Source of the DNA: Campylorhamphus procurvoides
Taxonomy: Eukaryota; Chordata; Aves; Passeriformes; Dendrocolaptidae
Direction: 5' to 3'
Assembly: GCA_013396655.1 (NCBI GenBank)
Contig: WBMV01004888.1
Span: 682,001-746,000, forward strand
Length of the DNA: 64,000 nucleotides
Shown one piece after another: positions 49,101-59,310 of the stretch; the stretch's first letter is position 1, and each line of letters starts with the position of its first letter. The notes under the pieces were generated by a model, which searched no databases, was not told the origin of the DNA, and worked only from the letters and a program-made list of their open reading frames with translations. The translations under genes and the position numbers were made by a program.

Positions 49101-50618
49101 TTGTGCTGAGTTCAGGTAATTTTCAAAATTTAAGCCTAAGTAATGCTTTCCCAGGGGACAATACACAAAATCTTGGGGTTTTTTGAAAAGATAAGGAAGT
49201 CCTCTTTGCTAAGAACCTGAAAGATATTACTGTTCTGTGGCTACATTTTGACATCAAGGACTTTTTCCCATCTCACAGTTTTCCACAAATTTGGATGTTT
49301 ATCTCAGGTCACTAGAGCACTTTGGAGAGGAAAAATGTACAGACAGAGTATTCAGTTTATTAGTTTTCTCCAGGGATGGAAATTCTTCAAGTATAACTTC
49401 CAACATTGTTTTGCTTTTGGTTGGTTCGTGTTTAATCTGAATAAATCAAAATGATGTACACATTTTTGTACCCGTGGCTAGCTTTAGGGAAGCCCAGTGC
49501 TTTGCCCAGCCCTGCTGGGATTTAGTTTTGTATGCACACTTGATTTTCCCAGAAATTTGAATTTCCTTTTGTCTGATACGAACTGCACGGCTATGGCAAA
49601 CCCACACAGTTCAGCATGAGGTTGGAAACTGTTGCTATCATAGTGCCAAGAGATAATTAACTCAGCAATGTTAACACACATGCTTGGCATTCGTTATCAG
49701 AACAGGGTGGGAACAGAATGCGACAAGATTTCCACCACAGTTGTCTACTGACCCTGCTGTCTTCTCTGTCCCAGCTGCCCACACATCCATTCTTCCTCTG
49801 CAGCCATGGCATCAATCTGTTCAGGTACCAGTGAGCAAAACCTCAGGTGCCAGGAAGCACTATGAGAAACACATACAACTGTGCTTCTTCCTCTTCCAGG
49901 GCACCTTTCCTTCTCCTGTCACCCCAACATCTGTGCACTGTCCAGCTCCCCTCTTCTCTCCCTGTTGGCCAACAGAACCTGCAGGCTGGTTTCCCACTTC
50001 CTAGGAAAAACAAATGAAGCTCAGAAAGATGCACATGAAATCTCTACCTTTAAAATGAAAGCTCACTGAAAAGGCCAGGAGGAGTGATATTTAAATGCCT
50101 GTTATTCTAAAGCTCTATGCTGGAAAACCGCTGTTTTCCATGTTTGGTGCCTTTGGCTGAGGAAGGCAGAAGTGAGTTGTCTAAATCAGAAGACAGCTTT
50201 GTACACAGGGGATCTAATGGCTCACAAATATTTCATTATTGACAATGTAAAATTATGTAAAATGATCTGTGTCTCAGAAGCAGCTGAAATCTACCTTCTT
50301 GGAAGCAATACCTGTGGGGTTTACGGACTCCAGACAAAAATCTTTCCTTCCAAGCAGCTTCTTTTAGCCTTTGATCATGATGTTAAAAATTCAGAGAGAT
50401 GCCGGCCACTGTAGTTGTTATTACTTATCATTTGTTCATCTCTTTATGATCCTTTTTCCTGAGAAAATGGTTGCCTATTACTTGGTGAAAATTTCAGATG
50501 ACAGTGCAATTTCCTATACAACCTGTATGACATAACATTTATCTGAAAGAATAATTTATGCCCAGTTCTGCCTATCTGGAGGATGTTTTATACAGTAGAA
50601 AGGAAGAAGACAATTCCT
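46142..50618. other. Noncoding DNA, one CpG-containing stretch
   Basis: No gene or mobile element is recognised. The part at 47590-47780 stands out by CpG dinucleotides, an ACACGTGTGT string (47703-47712) and a TAATTG word. Frames overlapping there on both strands (123 codons minus, 69 codons plus) have no recognised domain. Confidence 0.5.
46786..46810. repeat. Perfect 10-bp inverted repeat (hairpin)
   Basis: TGATGATGCA (46786-46795), a 5-base TCAAA loop, and TGCATCATCA (46801-46810). The arms pair perfectly. No run of T follows and no function can be assigned. Confidence 0.9.
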
Positions 50619-50752
50619 TAAAAACAAAACAATCAAAAAAACCCCAACCAAAACAAAAACCCCAAAACCCACAAACAAACAAACAAAACAAACAAGCAAA
50701 CATCAACATCCCCACTATTAAAAAAAAAAAGAAAAAAAAAGGAAAAAAAGAG
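50619..50752. repeat. A/C tract passing into A/G tract
   Basis: About 85 bases of A with C (AAAACCCCAAAACCC, CAAACAAACAAACAAAAC) run into a short mixed part and then an A/G stretch (50719-50752) with long A runs. The minus-strand 151-codon frame across it is carried by the low complexity (runs of F, L, V) and is not a gene. Confidence 0.92.
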
Positions 50753-53700
50753 ACTAAGACTAGCACAACATATGTCCTGGAGTAGAAGATATTTGGTACT
50801 ATTACTACTGAGACTGTACTAGATTTGGTTAATTCTTGCAAGTACTTCATATTATGTAAACAGCCATTATTTTTACACAATACATTTTCCAATACATACC
50901 AATTAAGCAGTCTCCCAAGGGCATAAGAGGAGCTATTTCTTACTTGGAAGTAGAACCGGTAAGCCAGATTGGAAGTCATATTATAAATCTTGAAGCAACA
51001 ATATTTTTTAAAAACTGCACACAACAAACCTTCCCTGGCCTGGGAGCAACAGAAAGTATGTTAATATATAACAGCAAGTATGTTGCTATATATAGGAGGA
51101 AAAAAAAAAAGAAAAAGAAAAAAGGAGGATAAACCAAATATTTCTGAAAAAGCTACATGAAATGTTGATTTTAAAAAACACTTAGCAGCCCCAGCAATTC
51201 TGATGCTAATTCATTGAGCAAATCTGAAATGGTATTGAAAACCTTTGAAAGTCCAGTTCTAAATGTTTGTGTCTGAGATGCTGGACTGTAAGTCCATTTG
51301 GAAAGCAAGTGGCAACTCCTAATGTTTGAAGTTGGTATGCACCTACAGCTCTTACCCACTTTAACCTGGATAAAGAAAGGATGCTTGCAATTTAACTCTT
51401 CCACATCTTTGGCGACAAAAGCAATGACTTCCGTAAACTCTGAGCCTAATTTTATCAGTATTTTTGAACAAAATGTACAGAACTGCAAGAAATTGATAAT
51501 ATTTTAAAGAAACAAATCCATTCTTATGCATGTGTTTGACTCTATAGAACCAATATTTAGTTTAACCCTATAGAACCAATATTTAGTTCGGATGGGAGAG
51601 CGAGAATTTCAAAGTGAAAAGGCAAGAATTAAAATTCAGAAATGAAAATCACTCTGATTGGCATGATGAAAAACGTGATCATTGCATATCAAGGAAGTTA
51701 GTCTACTTAACATCAGTATATGCAAGATTTGGATCAACTGCAAGTCTAATACCACTACCTAGAGGGCTGAGACAAAACAGAAGTGAAAAAAACTACTCTA
51801 ATAATAAATCCACTACCATCTTCTTTATATTCCGAGCAGATGCAAACAAACTCTGTATTAATTCTCTCTGTAGGAATATTTGTTTTGGAGTGGGATCAGC
51901 AGTATTCACTAATCTCCCTTTTTATTAGTAGCCCACAGAAAAATTTCAAAGTGACAGTTATCAAGTACTGAACCCCACTACATCAGCAGAAAGCACTTCA
52001 ACACACCAAGCAACAATTCTTTCCATAAAGCCACAGTGCTTTATGTAGGAGACGTTTCCTATTCAGGCAGCCCCCTAGAGAACTGGACAGTATTTGGGAT
52101 AATTCCCAAATATCAAAGACTACAAAGGAGGCAGAAGTTAAAGAAGACAGTCAGCCAAAATATTTCTCTTTCTTTAACCCTGAGAAAGAATCCTTTGAAA
52201 AGTGCCAAGGCAGAATCTGCCCATCCTGATTATTTTGAATAATCCTTTGTTCCACTGAGTTTACCCATTGAAATGGAACTGGAAATACTAAGAATCTCCA
52301 TTAACACTGTTGAACTGAGAAGAATAAATATGAGAAGAAAGAATGAAAATTATGTTATTAAACTTAAAAAAAAATAAACAAACAAGAAATGAATGGACCC
52401 AAGATAAATATGTTACAGGGTAAAATAAAAAGGGAAACCTTCTTTCTTTTCATTTTTCTTTTCTCCACTTCCTGTATTAATAGCAGAGGTCTGTTTTTCC
52501 ACTCAGAAATGCCTCTTTACAATAAGCATGCCCAGACCCGATTAGAAAACTGTTTTTCCCAGCATCATTTGGCTTTAGTTGAATTGCTATGGTTTCCCAC
52601 CCTTCCTATGAATCAGCACTCCTTTTCCATCATCCATCACTTTCCACACAGTATGCACTGTTCTGTCTCCCCTGGGCCTAAAAGAAATAACTTGAGCAGC
52701 ACTGCCTACACGTCTGCCTTCTCTGATGTCCTTCACACACACTAATGAGTGTAAATCTAACCAAACAACAAGTATTTTTCTTAGTTTGGAGAAATTAGGA
52801 CATGTTGAATATTAAAATATTTTCTGAGAGCTATGCAAAATATTTTAATGTTTGAACATTTACATATAATTATAGAATTCAAGGGTTCAAAAAAAGTATT
52901 AGATATCCTTAGTTTGGGGCCCTATATAATGCAGCCAAAACACAAGCTAAAACACCCTAGAATGATAACAAGCAAGAGATGGATGGAATGGGAAAAACAG
53001 AAAAAAAACAAAAAGAAAATAAGAACTTCTGGAAGAATAATTGGAGGACTAGTGCACTGTGAACCTCGTTCTTATTATTTTGCAGTGCTCTGTCCCTGTC
53101 GAAGTAGCCCAGAGATAAAAAGGTATTGAGTGAATTTGTGACATTTGTGATTCTGCCCCACAGATTTACTTAAATGAGAGAACTAATTCAGAGGACAGGA
53201 CAAGCAGAAGCAGGGCATCAGATACAAGGACAAAAGAGATTAAAGACTTTAACAGCAGGGATTCAAAGTAGAAACAGCAGAACAGGTGAATTTTCCTTGT
53301 AAAATTCATCTCCGGTACTGCCAGGGTGAAACTCTTTCACTCTGCGCAGACTCAGCCAACCATAACGAGAACACAGGCTCAGCCTGGGAAGAGACCAGTA
53401 GCAGAAATGTGTAGAAGGGCTGATTCTCTGAAAGGCAGAACGAAAACCTAGAACAAGCTTTGCTCTTGTTTTAGCTGAGTGCTGACTGCTGCTCTGTGAG
53501 AAGCTCAGACAGGGGCCCCAGATAGTATCCTACAAACTTCAGTGGGCAAGAAAATCAAGAGTGTTGTGAGAAACACAGCCAAGCTCAGACAAAACGATTA
53601 GACTAAAATGAGAATAATAGGGGAGCAATACTAATGGGGATGGTTTCAAAAGAAAAGAGCATCCAATATGCCACCAGGCATCTGTAATGCTGAGGGCAGA

Positions 53701-53974
53701 AAGAGAGAAAAAAGCTGTCAGCTTCTACAGAAGTAACAAATGGCAGTAGCTAGAATAAAAGAAAACAGGAGGCATAAAGAAAGAAGGAAACTCGTTAAAA
53801 TAATGAATTCAGTCTTGGCATTTTGATGTCATTGATGAAGGCCATGATACTGACAAAGGCCAGTGATAGGCATCTTTTTAAATTTATTCTTTTTTGTCAG
53901 GTTGAAATTGCCATTTAGAAGCTAAAACATTTTTTAAAAAGTCAAAACACTGTATTTTCCTTCTCCTGTACTAT
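50753..53974. other. AT-rich noncoding DNA
   Basis: Holds an A/G-rich patch at 51100-51128 and the 26-bp duplication at 51542-51588. No gene or mobile element is recognised up to the CR1 piece at 53.97 kb. Confidence 0.5.
51542..51588 (+). repeat. 26-bp-period tandem duplication
   Basis: Two identical 21-base copies at 51542-51562 and 51568-51588, each starting CTATAGAACC and ending ATTTAGTT. The two copies are identical, which suggests a recent slippage duplication. Confidence 0.92.
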
Positions 53975-54497
53975 ATGATCCTGGTAAGGCCACACATGGG
54001 TACTGAATCCAATTCTGGGCTCCCTAGCACATGAGAGACATAGAACTACTGAAGACAGCCCAACAAAGGGAAGCAAATATGATTGGAGGACTAGAGCATC
54101 TCTCAGGAGGAAACCTGAGAGAACTGAGATTGTTCGACCCAGAGAAGGGAATTTCCAGGGGAACCTGATCAATATCAATATGTACAAATATCTGAAGGAA
54201 AGGTGCAAATAAAATGGAGCCAGGCTCTTTTCAGTGGTACCCAGTAACAGGACTAGAGGCAGCAGACACATATGGAAGCAGCTTTGGGTTTTTTTCACCC
54301 TTCAAGCACAAAAACACCCTACTTTTCACTACGGTTTTGGCAGCACTGGCATAGGCAGCTCAGAGAGGTTGTGAAGTCTACGTCTTTGGAGATATTCATA
54401 TCTGAAAAAGGTCCTGAGCACTCTCTCAAGAGGGGAGCTGTACCAAGGTGACCTCCAGTGGTTTCTTTCAGCCAAAACCATTCTGTGATTCTGTTTT
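53975..54497 (+). mobile_element. CR1-Y-like LINE fragment, sense strand
   Basis: Sense-strand CR1 of the same type as the fragment at 23.8 kb. It opens in the ORF2 C-terminus (GATCCTGGTAAGGCCACACA), passes GGACTAGAGCATCTCTCAGG, GAGAGAACTGAGATTGTTCG, CAGGACTAGAGGCAGCAG and GCTCAGAGAGGTTGTGAAGT, and ends with AAAACCATTCTGTGATTCTG. The GGTGACCTCCAGTGGT block near 54447-54462 is the subfamily's 3' UTR signature. No intact frame remains. Confidence 0.88.
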
Positions 54498-54879
54498 ACT
54501 GTAATGAATCAGTTAATAATTTTCATATTAAAGAAAACACAGGACTATTCTCAGAAACTGTTCTCCTTTGTTTCTTTAAGCAAGATGTTACTTGATCACT
54601 TTTAAACCCATTCGTATGGAAAACAGAGACAAAAAAGCATGTTCAAAACAGATGAAAGAACTTACACTAATATCTATACCCATGGGTCACGGGGGGAGAG
54701 GACATGTTTGCGTCTCCACAGGATCCAGCCCAAGGTAGACACCATCTTGACAGGTGAAATTGCGCAACGATGAAGCCCCACAGAAATGATGCTTGCTGTC
54801 ATCCTGGTCCTCGTTGTCATCACATATCAGCCTTCTCCCACATCTTCTCCTCCTCTACCTCTTCTTTTGTGCACGGTCC
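54498..54879. other. Noncoding DNA before the GC-rich block
   Basis: A pyrimidine-rich part lies at 54830-54870 (TTCTCCCACATCTTCTCCTC and following). It may belong to the GC-rich block that follows, whose 5' limit is uncertain. Confidence 0.4.
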
Positions 54880-55028
54880 TGGTTCAGGTGCCAGATTTGA
54901 TGGCAGTTGGCCGAAAATGATGACTGTGTGCACACCACAGAGGACGTGGGGTGAAATGGCGAACAGCCTGTCCTGGGGGCAGCGGGTTTGTCCAGGGCTC
55001 TGAGGGAGGGGCCTGGAACTGCACGCTG

Positions 55029-55077
55029 ATTGGATGGAGAGCAGGGAGTATGCAAATCAAGGGGAGGCCTGACCAAT
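55029..55077 (+). promoter_or_regulatory. CCAAT-octamer-CCAAT cluster
   Basis: GATTGG (inverted CCAAT, 55028-55033), ATGCAAAT (octamer for POU factors, 55050-55057) and CCAAT (55073-55077) occur within 50 bp. NF-Y and POU binding is inferred from consensus words only. Confidence 0.5.
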
Positions 55078-55086
55078 GGGTGACAA

Positions 55087-55136
55087 GGGCGGGAACTGAG
55101 GGCCAGTGGGGAACTAGGGCTGGGGTGGAGGGCGGG
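55087..55136 (+). other. G-quadruplex-prone G-run cluster
   Basis: Eight runs of three or four G fall within 50 bases (55087-89, 55091-93, 55100-02, 55108-11, 55117-19, 55122-25, 55130-32, 55134-36), with loops of one to six bases. By the usual four-run rule this is a strong quadruplex candidate on the plus strand. Confidence 0.8.
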
Positions 55137-55258
55137 AAAACTGTGAGGGGAAGAAGACAAGATGGAGGAGAGCCAGGAATAAAACTACAAGAGGAGAAAC
55201 CATGAGGGGAGAAAACGGGAAGGGATGACAATAAAGCTTTTGAATCAAAACCGTAACA

Positions 55259-58200
55259 GTAAATACACAGACATGGAACTTCAAACTTGAACAGCAAAAG
55301 TCTCCAGCCTGGCAGATCTGTCCAAGTCTGGGAGGTCTGCACCGCCATCATCTTCTTAGGTCCACCTTCTGAAATGTTCTTTCCATCCTTCATGTGTCAT
55401 GCGTTCTTCCACACCTTGCTGCAATTTTTAGCTCATATGCAGTTTCACATGGCATCTATGCTCTCTTTGGTTTCACTATGTATTGCAAAGAAAGTAATAA
55501 CAGCTTTTGAAGGGTTAATAGCTGATTAGTAGATATTTTAGGGTATGATGCCAGTCTGAGCAGCATCTGTAATAGACATTTATGAAAATATCAGTGGAAA
55601 ATGTTAAATACAATTATAAGCTGCCTATTGACTTCTTAGAACTTAAAACAGTGCATTAAACATCTATGAGTAATTATTAATTTTAAACAAAGCATTTCTA
55701 TATACATCCTTAATACTGTCCCTGAATACCTTCTCATACCCATAGCTGAAAGAATAGCAATATATTTAGTAAAGGAAGAAAGCTTTTGCAGTTTTGAGAA
55801 TGTCATGCTAGATCTGCTACAGAGTGACTCAGAAAGCCAAAGATACTATGGCACCAAAAGGTACAGATGCTGACCAGGATTTCAAGAACAGCCTAGAGGG
55901 TACAGTCCCTTCCATTACAGGCCCTAAACTTAGAAGTTTTCACCACATCTCGCAATTGACTACATGGAGAACCAGGGCTCAAAATACCCATGGACAGTAA
56001 CTGCTTGAATTAATCATCACATTGGAGTAGAGTCTTCAGTACCTAAATCCTTTACTTCCCTTAGGCTTCTGTATGCATGGCCTTTTCTGAAAATATACAT
56101 TAAATTTTTGAACACAGACACAAACTACATGGTCTCCAAGTCAGTAGTGAATGCATTTTTCCCAAATGTTTTCAGAAGAGGTATGTCACAGTTGGCTCCC
56201 TGTGCCTTTTTCTACTCCTGCAACAGTAGTTAGACTACTTCCTAATTTTGCCTTTTTGAACTATTCTGGCTTGCAGATCTATCTAGAGTTGAAATTTTAT
56301 CCAACATAATCAACAATATAATTCACCTCAGGAGATAAATTTTGTGGGGATTTTCATAGTTTACCAGCAGACTGGGCATAGCAGGGATTTAAACTTTCCT
56401 TTCTTTTGAAATATATTACTTATTTCATGAAAGAGATTTAAAAGAAGTGTTTCTAACTGGAAAGGTGAATTCCTAAACTGGAAGGTTTTTCACTTATTTT
56501 CTTTTCCAGACCTGGTAACATTATACTTCCAGTGCCTCCCCAAAACAAACACAACATCCCTGAAGAGTGAAACATTGACAGGAAGTAGCAACTGCCTGTT
56601 ACATTTAAGGAGAAAAGGAAAATATTGCTAGGTGTTACTCAAATTTCTTCTTCTTGTTCTTAAAAATGTATGTTAATTTAGCATGACAACATTGAGAACT
56701 ACTAAGATTTTAATGATGCTTCACTATATTTGAAAAGAATAGTAAGATGGAAAAGTGTTTAACCTTTCTCTTTGGTGAACATATATCTTACTGTCAGCTT
56801 TGGAGGCAATACAGCTATGATATATTCAGTGAGCATGATTGGTACTGACAGAATGCAGGAATCCTTAGGATTGAACTCATAGATATAGTGTGAGGTTTAA
56901 AAGGAAATGGCTGCTAAATTAAACTAGCCAAGGTGCCAAATGGTTAACTAGTCATGAATTAACTATGTGCAACAAGCTAAGGGAGAGGGGCAATGTGGAC
57001 ACATTTTATGCACAGAATCTAAGTAGAATAAAGCTGATTTAGGCATTGTTTTGCATATTATAATTTTACTTTTTCCTGAAAAGCAGGATAGCTAGGAGAA
57101 CTCCTAGAAAAAAGATAGGAAAAACTTAGAAAAATATGCATGCTTCTTTTCTTCAGATGTTCAGTGCAGATGGAAGTACATGGGGAAAGATACAGATGCA
57201 AAAATGCATTCACACATATACACTCACAGAAAAAATATGTGATAAAGTGGTGTGATAGGAAAACTTGAATTCATATGCTACTCCCACGTGGCAGACACCA
57301 GCAAAGTGGCCATAACATTCCAAACACATGTACACAAATTCCTTATTTCACACAAGTCTCATTATGAGTTCTGCATATGCCATCTATTTACAGTTCATCT
57401 ATTTCAAAGAATTTTAGGCAATTATAGCTATTATGTGTCCCTTTAACTAATCATCAAGTGCCTTTGATACTACTAGCTCAGATACATTCACTTTAGCCAG
57501 ACAAAAATATGTGTCCAATATGTTTTAGACATCTCCAGCCTCTTGACATCTTGTTAATAGGTAATGGTGTGAACATACCAAAAGCAATATCTTTGATGCT
57601 GACAGGACCTAAATCACATGCAGTGTACCAGTGTGTGGTATACACTTCCACCACCTGTCAGAAATTCCTGTGTTTAGGATTCTGGACTTTTGTCCTGTTA
57701 CTAAGCAAGGAGAAGCTTTTGCCTATCTTGGGCCTCAGTGACCTTTGGTGGGAGACAGAGAAAAGAATTTACATCAATTAGAAACTGTAGTTGAAGTTGC
57801 TTGGCGGGAAATAGTCTGGGTAGAGTTTAATGAGAAATGTTAAAGGTAATACTCTATCTAACCTTGCAGATCATCACTGCAGCCATTAAATGAGAATCAA
57901 ATCAGAAACATGGGAATGAAACTCTTTCTGGTTTCCTTGTCTATTGCCACACCATCCCCTAGCAGCAATGTGGAGGAAAGTTTTGTTCAACCCTGCATGT
58001 CAAAGTGCCTGCTTTGGGCCACTTGGAGGGAGCTCTCACCCCTCCTTTAGCTGTTCCTGGAGCACTGCCCCTGTGAATGCTCAGCACGTGCTCAGAACAC
58101 TGAGAGTCCTCAGGGGATTTCAGTGCAGCTCACAAAGAAAACCTCTATTAAGCTCACTCGAAGGAAGATTTGTCAGAGACTAAATTTGGACACAACTTAA

Positions 58201-58314
58201 AATTTGCCTAGGGATGCTGAAATGCATCTTTCTGAGACCAGAAAGCCATGCTGCAAATTCTCTTTGGAGATAAAAGAAGCAGTATTTTTCTAGGAATAGC
58301 TAAGAATTTCCAGA
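55259..58314. other. AT-rich noncoding DNA up to the gap
   Basis: No gene or mobile element is recognised. The last 350 bp (57940-58200) are slightly richer in GC. Sequence directly before the gap looks ordinary and AT-rich. Confidence 0.5.
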
Positions 58315-58380
58315 NNNNNNNNNNNNNNNNNNNNNNNNNNNNNNNNNNNNNNNNNNNNNNNNNNNNNNNNNNNNNNNNNN
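58315..58380. other. Assembly gap (66 N)
   Basis: Sixty-six undetermined bases. The length is not a round placeholder, so it may be an estimate or masked low-quality bases. G-rich sequence begins immediately after it. Any open frame through it is meaningless. Confidence 0.98.
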
Positions 58381-58414
58381 GGGTGAGGGGGCGTGGGGGG
58401 GGGGGGGGGGGGGG
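58381..58414 (+). repeat. G-rich tract with 20-base G run beside the gap
   Basis: GGGTGAGGGGGCGTG is followed by an unbroken G run from 58395 to 58414. Such runs sequence poorly and form quadruplexes, so this tract may continue into the gap and may explain it. The G count may itself be inaccurate. Confidence 0.9.
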
Positions 58415-58979
58415 AAGCCAAAGAACGAGTTCCCCCCTAATTTAACTAATCATTTTAACTGTGACCTAAATATAAAGAAAATATAATAAAATATCAGGCT
58501 GAGACAAACTGCTGTTGGAAGTGTTGGCTGGAAGTATTGAAATGTGGCAAAGTTGTATGCAGCTGAATATAGGCTGCTTTACTTGCTGTGTCTGTTTGTG
58601 GCACCACTACCACACAATGTTCCGTGTATTACAAGCATTTTAAATAGCTGTTTACTCCGTGCTGTCACCCACAGTAATCTCAGCTTCTGAAGGCCTCCCA
58701 GAGAGTCTCTGTTTTTGTAAGAGCTGTGCAATGGCCATGTGGGCACTTGCAGCCTTTCCAGACCTGAAATCTCTTAACAACAGTTCCCATGGAGCAAATA
58801 TGTTACTGAAAGTGAAAGGCTGTTTAAAAATTTCCAGTGACAGTCTTGCTTATACCAGCAATGCAGCAACCTGAAAACATGTGGATTCCCATTGACATAG
58901 AGGTCTGGTCCCCAAAAATGCATTTTTAACAGCTAAAAATGCTGAATATCTGCAAGTAAACAGCTAAAAATCAACAACT
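58415..58979. other. Noncoding DNA with a short duplication
   Basis: AACAGCTAAAAAT occurs at 58928-58940 and 58959-58971 (period 31). A 71-codon frame at 58659-58874 is not recognisable. No mobile element is seen. Confidence 0.5.
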
Positions 58980-59310
58980 GCTGCCCCTGCCCCCATGGGC
59001 GCACATGCCTCAATTGCTGCTTCTGCCTCAATTGCTGCCCTTACCCCAATTTCTGCCACTGTCCCAATGGCATCACCCATCCCAGCTGTTGCCAGCAGCT
59101 GCTCCCCAGCTGTGCCAGCCCTACCCTCAGACACCCTGGGTGCCACCAAGGTGCCCTGTCCAGCATCCCAGCTCAGGGCAAAGGCCAGCCACATCTCAGA
59201 AGTGACCATGCAGGAGTCAGCAGGAGAGGTCTTCGCAGCAAAACAGGCCTCTTGGTGCTTTTTGCCCTGCCAAAGCCAAGTTGCACAATAGGGTGGTTGT
59301 GCCATGTTCC
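58980..59310. repeat. GC-rich block with 18-bp tandem repeats
   Basis: Five degenerate 18-bp units lie at 59007-59024, 59025-59042, 59043-59060, 59061-59078 and 59079-59096. The first two differ at only a few positions (GCCTCAATTGCTGC core); later ones drift. C- and G-rich sequence continues to about 59310. Because stop-forming words are rare here, frames stay open on both strands (98 and 113 codons). They encode repeats such as PQLLLL or SIAALT. An 18-bp unit gives a 6-residue repeat in any frame, so openness alone is weak evidence for a protein. I call it a minisatellite; a lineage-specific exon is not excluded. Confidence 0.7.

Larger units (their letters stand above)
54880..55258 (+). mobile_element. 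GC-rich promoter-like block, candidate LTR
   Basis: A sharp rise in G and C sets this block apart from its surroundings. It carries an inverted CCAAT box (55029-55033), a consensus octamer ATGCAAAT (55050-55057), a direct CCAAT box (55073-55077), a run of G triplets (55087-55136), AATAAA at 55178-55183 and again at 55230-55235, and ends GTAACA at 55253-55258. The promoter-boxes-then-poly(A) order and the terminal CA fit a plus-strand LTR with an ERV origin. I see no TATA box, no convincing 5' TG end and no target-site duplication. A CpG-type host promoter is the main alternative. Confidence 0.42.

Noticed and set aside
50572..51027. 151-codon open frame, minus strand, with a hydrophobic run
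   Set aside because: The hydrophobic part is the translation of the A/C and A/G low-complexity tract (50619-50752), so it is not a membrane protein.
53942..54298. 118-codon minus-strand frame
   Set aside because: It is antisense to the sense-strand CR1-Y-like fragment and is a shadow of it.
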